Source: JBGPOS01 sp041488155 (GTDB lineage Bacteria; Chloroflexota; Dehalococcoidia; Tepidiformales; Tepidiformaceae). Taken from it: a stretch of 43,588 nucleotides of DNA. Every line of letters begins with the position of its first letter. Within the stretch, counting starts at the first letter, position 1. Below are positions 1-7,995 of the stretch, piece by piece. The position numbers and the translations under genes were made by a program. A model generated the notes under the pieces. That model saw only the letters and a list, made by a program, of their open reading frames with translations. It did no database searches and was not told the DNA's origin. The stretch lies in the NCBI GenBank assembly GCA_041488155.1, contig JBGPOS010000032.1, positions 1-43,588 on the forward strand, given 5' to 3'.

Positions 1-296
1 CGGTCCTGCTGCCCCGGCCGTTCCGGGTGGTTGTAGATGTCGTAGCCGAACTTCGTCGCGACGACGATTTCGTCGCGCTTGTCGCCCAGGGCTTCACGCA
101 GGCTCGGCTCCGCGTCCCCACTCGCGTAGGTATCGGCCGTGTCGAAAAACGTGATCCCGAGGTCGAACGCGCGCCGCAACAGGTCGATGCCGAGGGCGCG
201 GTCTTTGACGCCCCACCAGGTCGTCCCCACCGTCCACACGCCGAAGCCAACGGCCGAAACCGTGAGATCGGTGCCTGCGATGCGGCGGTATTCCAT
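1..296 (-). CDS. Aldo/keto reductase, N-terminal part (runs off the left edge)
   Basis: Reading the minus strand from the ATG at 294-296 gives about 98 residues that begin MEYRRIAGTDLTVSAVGFG and continue through GITFFDTADTYASG and EIVVATKFGYD. These are the first strands of an aldo/keto reductase TIM barrel. The FDTADTYASG stretch carries the catalytic Asp and Tyr of the family, and the Lys of VVATKFG is the third catalytic residue. The family reduces carbonyls with NADPH in the cytoplasm. The rest of the gene, including the cofactor-binding C-terminus, lies outside the window, so the substrate class cannot be judged. It is divergent from the kinase gene at 393, with about 96 bp between them. 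Confidence 0.88.
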   Translation of the reverse strand, partial: MEYRRIAGTDLTVSAVGFGVWTVGTTWWGVKDRALGIDLLRRAFDLGITFFDTADTYASGDAEPSLREALGDKRDEIVVATKFGYDIYNHPERPGQQD

Positions 297-377
297 GGCG
301 GCGGCCAGGCTCCAACTCAGATCGGGTACCGACCATTGTGTCACGCCTCTCCAGAGCGCGCGCCTGTACGATCGGCC

Positions 378-383
378 TATACT
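378..383 (+). promoter_or_regulatory. -10 element TATACT, near-leaderless start of the kinase gene
   Basis: TATACT lies 9 nt before the ATG at 393, so transcription would start at or within a few bases of the start codon. No Shine-Dalgarno sequence is visible in the gap. This is one of several genes in the window with this arrangement. Confidence 0.5.
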
Positions 384-392
384 TTCGTCTCC

Positions 393-1463
393 ATGGCCGT
401 CACCGTGCCTGCCGGGATCAACTACGAGGGCATCGCGCGCTTCTTCAGCGAACGCGTGCCTGGTGCGTCGACCTCAATCGAAGTCGAGCTGATCAGCGGA
501 GGCAAGTCGAACCTGACCTACCTGGTCCACTCGGGCGGACGCCGCTGGGTGCTCCGCCGCCCTCCCCTCGGCCACGTCCTCCCCACCGCCCACGACATGG
601 CGCGCGAATTCAAGGTGCTCTCCGGCCTGGCCGCGACGGACGTCCCCGCACCACGCCCCGTCGCCCTCTGTGAAGACCCCGAAGTCAACGGATTCCCGTT
701 CTACGTGATGGAATACTGCGAGGGCGTCATCATCGGCGAGGAGTGGATCCCTGGCTACGCCGAATCGCTCGACGAACGCCGCCGGCTGAGCATCGCCCTG
801 GTCGACACCCTCGTGAAGCTCCACGCTGTCGACTACAACGCGGTCGGTCTCGGCGACTTCGGCCGGCCCGAAGGCTACATCGAACGCCAGGTGCGCCGTT
901 GGTCCGAGCAGTGGGAGCGCTCCAAGACCCGCGAGATGCCCGAGATCACCGAGATCATCCGCCGCCTCAGGGCTTCGATCCCAGAATCGCCGGCACCGAC
1001 GATCGTGCACGGTGACTACCGGCTGGGAAACATGATCCTCGCGCGCGACGACCCCGGCCGGATCGTCGCGATCCTCGACTGGGAGATGGCTACCCTCGGC
1101 GACCCCCTCTCCGACCTGGGCTACACGCTTGGCTACTGGGGCGAAATCGGTGACGCCCCTGAGAAGCTGGCCGCCCGCCCAACGGCCCACATCACCGCCC
1201 AGCCGGGGTTCCTGACGCGGGCCGAACTCGTCGCCGAATACGCGAAGCGTTCCGGCCGCAACGTCGAAGCGATCGACTTCTACCAGGTGCTCGCCTACTA
1301 CAAGCTTGCCTGCATCACGGAGGGCATCCACGCTCGCTACCTCGCCGGCGAGACCGTCGGTGAAGGCTTCGAAGGCTACGGCGAACGGACGGAGCGGCTC
1401 GTCGTCCTCGCCCTCGAACTTGCGGATTCATCTCCCGACCGGCGGCTGCGGAGCGCCGCGTAG
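393..1463 (+). CDS. APH-family phosphotransferase (ACAD10/11-type kinase-like)
   Basis: A 356-residue kinase of the aminoglycoside phosphotransferase/choline kinase fold. The N-lobe has the Gly-rich loop region ISGGKSNLTYLV and the ATP-site lysine neighbourhood WVLRRPP. The catalytic loop IVHGDYRLGN near residue 205 and the metal-binding ILDWEMATLGDPLSDLGY near 228 are intact. The reading frame is open upstream to 27, but homology begins at the ATG at 393, which follows a TATACT -10 element. Members of this branch (bacterial LvaA and the kinase domains of ACAD10/11) phosphorylate 4-hydroxyacyl-CoA. The crotonase gene that follows convergently agrees with acyl-CoA work, but the substrate here is an inference. 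Confidence 0.85.
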   Translation: MAVTVPAGINYEGIARFFSERVPGASTSIEVELISGGKSNLTYLVHSGGRRWVLRRPPLGHVLPTAHDMAREFKVLSGLAATDVPAPRPVALCEDPEVNGFPFYVMEYCEGVIIGEEWIPGYAESLDERRRLSIALVDTLVKLHAVDYNAVGLGDFGRPEGYIERQVRRWSEQWERSKTREMPEITEIIRRLRASIPESPAPTIVHGDYRLGNMILARDDPGRIVAILDWEMATLGDPLSDLGYTLGYWGEIGDAPEKLAARPTAHITAQPGFLTRAELVAEYAKRSGRNVEAIDFYQVLAYYKLACITEGIHARYLAGETVGEGFEGYGERTERLVVLALELADSSPDRRLRSAA

Positions 1464-1469
1464 CGCCCG

Positions 1470-2249
1470 CTACCGGTTCGTGAACCGCCCCGCGCGCTTC
1501 TCCAGGAACGACCGCATCCCTTCCTGGGCGTCGGCGGTCTGGCTCGCCCCGGCCATGAGTTCGACCGCATAGGCGTAAGCCTTCGCCTGGTCGAGGTCGA
1601 CCTGGGCGTAGAACCCCTGCTTCCCAAGGCCCTTCGACAGCGCACTGCCCCGCGTCGCTCGTCGCAGCAGGTCCAGTGTCGCCGATTCCAACTCCGCGAG
1701 CGGGACGACGCAGTTCACGAGCCCCCACTCGGCAGCCGTCGCCGGGTCGATAACGTCGCCGGTGAGGGCCATCTCGAGAGCCCGCTTCCGCCCGATGTTG
1801 CGGCCCACGGCCACAGCGGGCGTGTGGCAGAACCAGCCGCCTTTGCCCCCCGGCATCGCGAACCCGGCCGTGTCGGCCGCGACCGCCAGGTCCGCCGTTG
1901 CTACGAGCTGGCAGCCGGCGGCCATCGCCAGTCCATGCACTCGGGCGATCACTACCTGGGGGATGGCCTGCATGGTTGTCATCAACTCCGTGCAGGTCCC
2001 CAGCAGCCGCCGCATGTCAGCCAGTCCCGCCCCCGCCATGTCCGCGAAGTCGTGGCCAGCCGAAAAGACCGGGCCGTTCGCGGCCAGGATGACCCCCAGG
2101 GCGTCGCTCTCCCCGGCCTGCTTGAAGGCCTGCAGCAGCTCGTGCATGTGCGCGAGCGACAGGGCGTTGCGCCGCTCCGGGCGGTTCATGGTGATCGTTA
2201 CGTAACTGCCGTCCCGCTCCACCAGGATATGCTCATAGCCCACGGGCAA
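1470..2249 (-). CDS. Enoyl-CoA hydratase/isomerase family protein, ECHDC3-like
   Basis: A 259-residue crotonase-fold protein. NRPERRNALS and VFSAGHDFADM form the CoA-binding and first oxyanion-hole segments, and HGLAMAAGCQLVATADLAVA the second. At the position where active hydratases have Pro-Glu (Glu144 of the rat enzyme) the sequence reads MPGGKGGWFCHTP, so that glutamate is absent. The second glutamate (ALEMALTG) is kept. The PG-x4-FCxTP pattern is that of ECHDC3-type proteins, whose reaction is poorly defined. It follows the histidine kinase gene on the same strand after 17 bp, so it is probably the last gene of a regulator-kinase-crotonase operon. Hydratase activity is doubtful; an isomerase, a hydrolase or a binding role are alternatives. 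Confidence 0.87.
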   Translation of the reverse strand: MPVGYEHILVERDGSYVTITMNRPERRNALSLAHMHELLQAFKQAGESDALGVILAANGPVFSAGHDFADMAGAGLADMRRLLGTCTELMTTMQAIPQVVIARVHGLAMAAGCQLVATADLAVAADTAGFAMPGGKGGWFCHTPAVAVGRNIGRKRALEMALTGDVIDPATAAEWGLVNCVVPLAELESATLDLLRRATRGSALSKGLGKQGFYAQVDLDQAKAYAYAVELMAGASQTADAQEGMRSFLEKRAGRFTNR

Positions 2250-2266
2250 GCCCTCCGCCGATTTGG

Positions 2267-3661
2267 TCAGCTCTGATGGTACTCCTCGGCCCTGCGGGCG
2301 GCGGGAGCGCGGGCGCCGACGAACGTGCGCGGCAGCCGCACCGTGAACGTCGCGCCCGCGCCCGGGGCGCTCTCGACCGAGACGGTGCCGCCGTGGGCCC
2401 GCACCAGGTGCTTCACGATCGCCAGCCCAAGCCCGACCCCGGCTTCGGCGCGTGACGAGTCGCCCTTGTAGAACCGCTCGAACACCCGCGGCAGCGCGTG
2501 CGCCGAGATGCCGGGGCCGTTGTCTCGCACTGAGAGCGCCACGAGCTCACCTTCGTCCTGGATGGCTGCGCTCACCGTCGAGCCCGGCGGGCTGAACTTG
2601 ATCGCGTTGTCCAGCAGGTTGCTCACGACCCGCAAGATCGAGGCCCGGTCGGCTTCCACGCGCACCCCGGAGGACTCCGGCAGTTCGAGCCGGACGTGGC
2701 CGGCCTCAGCCCGCACCCGCAGCAACGATCCCGCCTCGGCGAGCACCGCCGCGAGGTCGAGGGGCTCGGGGCGCAGCTCGATCGCCCCCGACTCGATCCG
2801 CGAGAGGTCGAGCAGCTCGTTGACCAGCGTGGTCTGGCGGTCGACCTGTTGATGGATCCGGCGGAGGAACTCGATCGTGTCCTCGCGGCCTTCCACCGCG
2901 CCCGATTCGAGGCTCTCAACGAGGGCCTTGACCGCGGCCAGCGGCGTCCTCAGCTCGTGCGAGACGTTGCTCAGGAAGTCCCTCCGCACCTGATCCACGC
3001 GCTGCACTTCGGTCAGGTCGTTGAGGATGAGGAGGACGGCCCAGTCGCCGCCGGCGGGGATAGGCACCGCCACCGCCCGCAGCGGCGTCCGATTTGGGCC
3101 GAAGGTAATGAACGTCGCCGCGGACCCCCGGGTCGAAATCGCGCGCCGCACGAGGGCATCGAGCTCGTAGTCGCGAGCGTTTTCGATGAGTGGGCGGGCG
3201 ATCGCCTGGTCCGGGGTCGCATCCAGGATCCGCAACGCCGCGCGGTTGAGGAAGCGGATCGAGGTGTCGCTGGAAAGAGCGATCATCGCATCGGTAGAGG
3301 CATCGAAGACCGCTTCCAGGCGGGCGTGCTCGGCATCGGTCGATTGGAAGAGAGCCTGCACCCGGGCGGCCATGTGGTTGAAGTTGCGGGTCAGGTCGCC
3401 GGTCGCCCATGAAGTGACGGCTACTCGCTCGCCCAGCTCTCCGCCGGCGAGACGGTCCGATGCGGAACTCACCGAAGCGACGGTGCGGGTGGCGTTCGCG
3501 AACGCGACGAACCCGACGGCCGCCCCACCGAGACCCACGACAAGGAAGAGTGCGATCCGGGCGCCGGACGAGACATCCGTCGCCGCAACGCCCACCACCA
3601 TCGCCGCCGCCGCCACGCCGGCCGCCAGGACCGCAGCCCGCAACGCCAGGCCGCCGATCAT
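2267..3661 (-). CDS. Sensor histidine kinase, PhoR/SenX3-like
   Basis: A 464-residue membrane kinase. Two transmembrane helices (about 5-27 and 34-56) are separated by a loop of only a few residues, so there is almost no outside sensor. HAMP (about 57-108) and a PAS domain (about 112-215) follow. The HisKA helix has the phosphoacceptor His235 in SNVSHELRTPL. The ATPase domain has the N box at Asn352 (LLDNAIKFS), G1 at DNGPG (380-384) and G2 at GVGLGLAIVKH. This layout matches PhoR and SenX3, which sense phosphate status through PstB/PhoU rather than by an external ligand. It begins 6 bp after the regulator gene and is surely co-transcribed with it. Confidence 0.93.
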   Translation of the reverse strand: MIGGLALRAAVLAAGVAAAAMVVGVAATDVSSGARIALFLVVGLGGAAVGFVAFANATRTVASVSSASDRLAGGELGERVAVTSWATGDLTRNFNHMAARVQALFQSTDAEHARLEAVFDASTDAMIALSSDTSIRFLNRAALRILDATPDQAIARPLIENARDYELDALVRRAISTRGSAATFITFGPNRTPLRAVAVPIPAGGDWAVLLILNDLTEVQRVDQVRRDFLSNVSHELRTPLAAVKALVESLESGAVEGREDTIEFLRRIHQQVDRQTTLVNELLDLSRIESGAIELRPEPLDLAAVLAEAGSLLRVRAEAGHVRLELPESSGVRVEADRASILRVVSNLLDNAIKFSPPGSTVSAAIQDEGELVALSVRDNGPGISAHALPRVFERFYKGDSSRAEAGVGLGLAIVKHLVRAHGGTVSVESAPGAGATFTVRLPRTFVGARAPAARRAEEYHQS

Positions 3662-3667
3662 GAGGGT

Positions 3668-4372
3668 CTAGCCTTCGAAGAGGTAGCCGCTCCCGCGGAC
3701 CGTCCGCAGCCGCTCGGGGGCGGCCGGGTCGTCCTCGATCTTTTGCCGCAGCCAGCGGACGTGGACATCGACGGTCCTGGGCCCGCCATCAAAGTCGTAT
3801 CCCCAAACGTCGTTGAGAATCTGCTCGCGAGAGAAGACCCTCCCGGGGTGCTGGGCAAAGAATAACAGGAGCTCAAACTCTTTCGGCTTGAATCGCAAAA
3901 CCGCTCCTCTTCGCCGCGCCTCGCGGCGCTCGCGGTCGAGCACCAGGTCTCTCGAAGCGACGACGGCCGGTTCAGCCACAGGCGAGGCAACGGGCGCCGC
4001 ACGCCGAAGCAGCGCCCGCACCCGGGCAAGCAGCTCGCGCATGCCGAAGGGCTTGGCCATGTAATCGTCGGCCCCGATGTCCAGCCCTACGACGCGGTCG
4101 GATTCTCCTCCGAGAGCGGTGAGCATGATGATCGGAATCGCCATGTCTCGCCGCAGGAGCCGGCACACCTGGATCCCGTCGATCCCCGGCAGCATCACGT
4201 CGAGGACGATCAGATCCGGTAGCTGTTCGCGCGCGATCTTGAGGGCGTCGTCGCCGCGCGCCGCCGTGAGCACTGCGTAACCTTCGCGGCGAAGGTTGTG
4301 CGCCAGGGTGAAGAGCAGCGTCTCGTCGTCTTCAACCACCAGGACCTTGGCGGGCGAGCGCGTGCTGGCCAT
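3668..4372 (-). CDS. OmpR/PhoB-family response regulator
   Basis: A 234-residue transcription factor when started at the ATG at 4370-4372, which follows GGGGGAAG; an in-frame ATG at 4393 is possible but would run into the PHO-box-like repeat. The receiver domain (about 8-122) has the acidic pair Glu14/Asp15-Asp16, the phosphoacceptor Asp58 in LIVLDVMLPG, and the Lys of DDYMAKPFG. A winged-helix DNA-binding domain follows (about 138-232: RFKPKEFELLLFF, VDVHVRWLRQKI, VRGSGYLFEG). It pairs with the kinase directly downstream. The PHO-box-like repeat in front of it suggests autoregulation by phosphate limitation, as for phoP/phoB. Confidence 0.93.
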   Translation of the reverse strand: MASTRSPAKVLVVEDDETLLFTLAHNLRREGYAVLTAARGDDALKIAREQLPDLIVLDVMLPGIDGIQVCRLLRRDMAIPIIMLTALGGESDRVVGLDIGADDYMAKPFGMRELLARVRALLRRAAPVASPVAEPAVVASRDLVLDRERREARRRGAVLRFKPKEFELLLFFAQHPGRVFSREQILNDVWGYDFDGGPRTVDVHVRWLRQKIEDDPAAPERLRTVRGSGYLFEG

Positions 4373-4396
4373 CTTCCCCCAGCGTTGCCCCACCCT

Positions 4397-4413
4397 GTTA
4401 ACGGCGGGTGAAC
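4397..4413 (-). promoter_or_regulatory. PHO-box-like direct repeat between regulator and thioredoxin genes
   Basis: Read on the minus strand, the site is GTTCACCCGCC followed by GTTAAC: two GTTMAC units with an 11-bp period, the spacing of PhoP/PhoB-type boxes in Gram-positive lineages. Read on the plus strand it is GTTAAC, 5 bp, GTGAAC, followed by TACGAT (4425-4430) as a possible -10 for the thioredoxin gene. It could therefore act on either gene; the minus-strand reading fits the other three sites better. Confidence 0.55.
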
Positions 4414-4487
4414 ATCGCTCTTGGTACGATGCTGCCGGCCGCTCTGTCCTGCAACCCGAGGCGGCGACAGATAACGGAGCGCAATCG

Positions 4488-5144
4488 ATGACGACCCCGG
4501 AACCGGCCAGCCCCCGTCAGCGAGCGGCCGGCCTTGGCTTCCTCGCCCTCGCAGCGGTCGTCGCGGCCGGGGTCGCCTTGTACCTCTTCCTCTCCGGCGA
4601 CGGATCCGGGTCAGACCCCCTCAGCGGAACCGCGATCAGCCAGCTCCCCGGCGCTCCGACGCCGTTTCCCAACACCGGCGTGCTCCAGCCCCAGCGCCCG
4701 AAAGAGGGCGAGCCCGCACCCGACTTCGCACTCGTCGACGTGCGCGACAGTGGCCTCGTACGCAAGCTCTCCGACTTCCGCGGGAAAGCGGTGGTGCTGA
4801 ACTGGTACGCCAGTTGGTGCGTGCCCTGCAAGACCGAGATCCCCGAGTTCCAGAAGGCCTCAGAGGCACTCGCGACCGAGGTCGTCTTCCTTGGCATCGA
4901 CTACCTTGAATCCCGGGACAAGGCGCTGGGGATCCTTGACAGCCTTGCCGCCACCTACCCCGCCGTCCTCGACAACAACGGCGCCGTCGCGGAGCACTAC
5001 CGTGTCGGCCAGGGCGGCGGGGGCCTGCCCACCACGTTCTTCGTCGATAAAGACGGCATCCTGCGCGGGATGAAGACGGGACAGGTCTCGAAGGATCAGC
5101 TCGTCGACTACCTTGCGAAGGCCGGCGTTACCTACAAGCCTTAG
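4488..5144 (+). CDS. Membrane-anchored TlpA/ResA-like thioredoxin
   Basis: A 218-residue protein with a single N-terminal membrane helix (about 14-37), a Ser/Pro/Thr-rich linker and an AhpC/TSA-thioredoxin domain facing outward. The redox site is WCVPC in NWYASWCVPCKTE, and the cis-proline loop is GLPTTFFVDKDG. The start at 4488 was chosen because GGAG lies 8 nt upstream and the hydrophobic anchor follows at once. Proteins of this type reduce disulfides in secreted proteins or apocytochromes. No cytochrome assembly genes are adjacent, so the client is unknown. The PHO-box-like repeat upstream may place it under phosphate control. Confidence 0.9.
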   Translation: MTTPEPASPRQRAAGLGFLALAAVVAAGVALYLFLSGDGSGSDPLSGTAISQLPGAPTPFPNTGVLQPQRPKEGEPAPDFALVDVRDSGLVRKLSDFRGKAVVLNWYASWCVPCKTEIPEFQKASEALATEVVFLGIDYLESRDKALGILDSLAATYPAVLDNNGAVAEHYRVGQGGGGLPTTFFVDKDGILRGMKTGQVSKDQLVDYLAKAGVTYKP

Positions 5145-5147
5145 TCA

Positions 5148-5960
5148 CTACCAGGCGTCGGGCGGGACCGGAGTGTTCGCCAGCCGCTCGCTCCCGCCCC
5201 AGCGCGTGCGGCGGAAGTGCTCCCCATATTCGAATCCGTAGCGCTTCCCTATCGCCGCGGCCGTGCGCCTCACCCGCGCGTCGATGAACTCCCGGTAGTT
5301 GTGCGGGTCGAGCGAGGTGACCTCGGGCACGTCGTAAGGCGCCGTGCCGATGCCGAGCTGCGCGTCCTGCAGGGTCAGCACCATCTGGCTGTCGAAACAC
5401 AAGAGCGCTTCCACCTTCTTCCGGATGGGCTCCCCGCTGATGTCGACCGGGCGGTTGACGTCGGCCGGCGACTTGGCGAAATAGCAGACCTCCGGCACGA
5501 CCCATGGTTCCAGGCCGGCGGCGAGCTGCTCGGGGTAGTAGAGGGGGAAGTGGGCGAAGCTCGAAGCCTCCATCGCCGCCCACGACACCGCCCGGTGATC
5601 CTGGTGGCCTTCGTACGGGGCCCAGGGGTCGAAGGTGAACACGATGTTCGGCTTCAGACGGCGGATGCGTTCCATGAACTGCCCCCGAAGCACGTTCAGG
5701 GGCGTGTCCGATAGCTCCCCGTCCGGGTAGTCGAGGCAATCGACGCTCTTCAGGCCGAGGACCTCGGCGGCCGCCTTCGCCTCCTTTAGGCGCAGCCCGA
5801 ACATCTGCTGGTAGGACAGCTCGAACGTCCCCTTCGTGTTGTCGGTGGCCATCACCAGGTGCACGTCGTAGCCGAGGGCGCAGAGCTTGGCGATGCTCCC
5901 ACCGGCGAAGAACTCCATGTCGTCGCCGTGAGCCGTGAGGACGAGGACGACGGGCATCAC
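5148..5960 (-). CDS. PIG-L/LmbE-family deacetylase
   Basis: A 270-residue protein of the zinc-dependent N-acetylglucosaminyl deacetylase family (PIG-L, MshB, BshB). The first metal motif is AHGDDMEFFAGG, a variant of the usual AHPDDxE with Gly for Pro, and the third ligand motif is EGHQDHRAV. YPDGEL and FDPWAPYEGH are further family blocks. The ATG at 5958-5960 overlaps the TGA of the upstream ceramidase-like gene (ATGA), so translation is probably coupled. The substrate should be an N-acylated amine, often on a sugar; the partner gene suggests a second amide-type substrate. Mycothiol or bacillithiol synthesis is possible but no partner genes for it are in view. Confidence 0.9.
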   Translation of the reverse strand: MMPVVLVLTAHGDDMEFFAGGSIAKLCALGYDVHLVMATDNTKGTFELSYQQMFGLRLKEAKAAAEVLGLKSVDCLDYPDGELSDTPLNVLRGQFMERIRRLKPNIVFTFDPWAPYEGHQDHRAVSWAAMEASSFAHFPLYYPEQLAAGLEPWVVPEVCYFAKSPADVNRPVDISGEPIRKKVEALLCFDSQMVLTLQDAQLGIGTAPYDVPEVTSLDPHNYREFIDARVRRTAAAIGKRYGFEYGEHFRRTRWGGSERLANTPVPPDAW

Positions 5961-7276
5961 TGCACCTCCTTCAAGGCGCGGAGGGCCGATTCGACCAGCA
6001 ACGGCTCGGCCTCCGGGGCGAACGGCGTCACCCCCGCTTCGTAGCCGCCCTGATCGTAGGCCTCCGGGCGGCAGAAGTAGCCCGGGTAGTCGTTGGCATA
6101 GGTCACGACGAGGAGGTTCGCCAGCCCTGACCGCTCGCGGATCTCTTCCTGGGTCTCGATGAAGACCTCACCCGGGAGAGCGACGAGGAAGAGGTCTCGC
6201 CCGAGACACATCGCCTGCACTTCCTCCTGGCGCTGCGGCCCGCGGCCGGCAATCCGCAGCAGCGCCCCACGCTCGTTGCGGGCGCGTGTCAGGCGCGCGG
6301 AAACCTCCCGCCGCGCTGCGGTACCAACGGCGGCCGCCCGTTCTGCCTCGAGTGAGGCGATGCGAGTCTCCATTTCGGGATCAGAGGGACCCGTGCGATA
6401 GGGCATGTCTGCGAAGACGCTAGCCGCCTTCAACGGCGCTTCCTCGACCAGCAGTCCGGCCGTCACGGGCTTCGCTGTCAGCTCGTCCCAACGGATGTTG
6501 TGGGCCTGGTGGTTGACTCCAAGCGGCCGCAGCTCCTGCGAAAGCGCCGCCGCCTTCGCGCCCACCACCGAGCCAAGGCGGTGGACATCGTCGAACTCCT
6601 GCCGGATCCAGGCCGGGTTGATGTTTCCGCAGGCGCCATTGAAGTAAAGCGCGGTCGCCCCGCCTCCGATGACCTGTTCGATCGTGCGGCAGGCCTCGCC
6701 CGGGTAGTCGGCGCTGATGTCGAGGTTGTCGCGCTCCATCGTCGTCGGGTGGCAGCTGTAACGGGCGAGGGTCGCAACGTTCACGCCCGACAGAGTATCC
6801 GCTGCCAGCACGTCGAGGCGGTGGTCGATCGGCCAGTCCGGATGCCTGCGGTTCTGGGCTACGCTGGAGAGCTCCGTCGCGCCGTATTTGAGCCGCGCCT
6901 CCACCGCGTACCGGTGGGCGACCCGGACCGCGCCCGCGATCTTCTTCGCGGTCGTTTCCACGAGCACGTCCTCGCCCCGGCCGCGCACGCCCGCCGGGCC
7001 GGCGTGGGTGTGGGTAGCCGCGACTAGCACGTTGCGGGGTGGGATCCCGGGCCGCTCTGCGATCAGCTCGCGGGCCCGCGCGGCGAGGAAGTTCCCGATG
7101 CCGATCAGATCACAGACCACCAACGCGAGCCGGTTGACGCCGTCGTCGAGGAACAGGCAACGAGCGTAGAGCGGGTCGTGAACCCCCAGCGAAACATCCG
7201 TCCGCCCCCCGTAGCCGTCGAGGGCGACGCCCACCGGCGGGGTGATGTCGATCGCCGCAGCCCCAGCCTTCAGCAT
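5957..7276 (-). CDS. Neutral/alkaline ceramidase-like hydrolase (N-terminal domain family)
   Basis: A 439-residue protein that resembles the catalytic N-terminal domain of neutral ceramidase. It has GAAAIDITPPVGVALDGYGG at the start, VLVAATHTHAGP (zinc-ligand histidines), RYSCHPTTM, and LYFNGACGNINP where the family has the active serine in NxGDxSPN; here Ala-Cys-Gly replaces Gly-Asp-x. The long frame opens at 7420, but homology starts at the ATG at 7274-7276, preceded by AAGGGG. True bacterial ceramidases are 650-700 residues with a signal peptide and an Ig-like C-terminal domain; this one has neither and looks cytoplasmic. It overlaps the PIG-L gene by 4 nt. The function is probably amide or ester hydrolysis, with an unknown substrate. 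Confidence 0.82.
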   Translation of the reverse strand: MLKAGAAAIDITPPVGVALDGYGGRTDVSLGVHDPLYARCLFLDDGVNRLALVVCDLIGIGNFLAARARELIAERPGIPPRNVLVAATHTHAGPAGVRGRGEDVLVETTAKKIAGAVRVAHRYAVEARLKYGATELSSVAQNRRHPDWPIDHRLDVLAADTLSGVNVATLARYSCHPTTMERDNLDISADYPGEACRTIEQVIGGGATALYFNGACGNINPAWIRQEFDDVHRLGSVVGAKAAALSQELRPLGVNHQAHNIRWDELTAKPVTAGLLVEEAPLKAASVFADMPYRTGPSDPEMETRIASLEAERAAAVGTAARREVSARLTRARNERGALLRIAGRGPQRQEEVQAMCLGRDLFLVALPGEVFIETQEEIRERSGLANLLVVTYANDYPGYFCRPEAYDQGGYEAGVTPFAPEAEPLLVESALRALKEVQ

Positions 7277-7437
7277 GGCGCCCCTTGCTTGAACGTGAGT
7301 CCGCCCATGCCTGTCGCCTCCAACGCGAGCGTGCGGTAAGTCTAGGCGTCCCCACGCGACATTCAATCCAGCTCGCGCGGCCAACTGCCAACCCCATTGT
7401 GCTAGCCTCGCACCACTCACTCGCCCGAGGTGGCCCC

Positions 7438-7920
7438 ATGTCCGATCAGCCCGATGTCTCCGCAGCCCTCAACACCCACCCCTACGGCATCTTTCTCGTC
7501 GGTTCGCGCCACGGCTCGGACCTCAACCTCATGACCGCGAACTGGGGCATTCAATGCTCCTTCGAGCCGCGTCTTTTCACGGTTTTCATCGAACAGGACT
7601 CGCACACACGCAAGCTCATCGACGCCGGGCGCGTCTTCACGGTCTCGCTCCTCCCGGAAGACTCGGAGGAGGTTGTCAGCCTCTACACGAAGCCCGCCGA
7701 GAAGGTCGGAGACAAGCTCGGCGACCACGCCTACTTCGAAGCCACGGCCACTCGCGCTCCGGTCTACGCCGGCGCGGTCGCCTGGTGGGAGTGCCGAGTG
7801 ACCGAGAGCCGCGAAGTCGGGGACCACCTGCAATACATCGGCGAAGTCGTCGGCGGCGCGGTCCTCAAGCCCGAGCCGGCGTTCACCCTGCAGCAACTCG
7901 GATGGGAGTACGGCGGCTAG
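7438..7920 (+). CDS. Flavin reductase-like FMN-binding protein
   Basis: A 160-residue protein with the split-barrel FMN-binding fold of flavin reductases: HPYGIFLVGSRHGSDLNLMTANWGIQCSFEPRLFTVFI and later SLLPEDSEEVV and the C-terminal strand EVVGGAVLKPEPA. The ATG at 7438 follows GAGG in a 161-bp divergent region; a TAGCCT -10 lies about 30 nt upstream, so this gene has a leader, unlike several neighbours. Such proteins supply reduced flavin to a monooxygenase or reduce small substrates themselves. No monooxygenase is adjacent, so its partner cannot be named. Confidence 0.85.
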   Translation: MSDQPDVSAALNTHPYGIFLVGSRHGSDLNLMTANWGIQCSFEPRLFTVFIEQDSHTRKLIDAGRVFTVSLLPEDSEEVVSLYTKPAEKVGDKLGDHAYFEATATRAPVYAGAVAWWECRVTESREVGDHLQYIGEVVGGAVLKPEPAFTLQQLGWEYGG

Positions 7921-7995
7921 CTTGCGGAAGGCTCCCCCTGTCGCCAACCACGCTGCTACAATCCGCGAACTCGCGCCGCAAGAGGTCGGTCAGTC

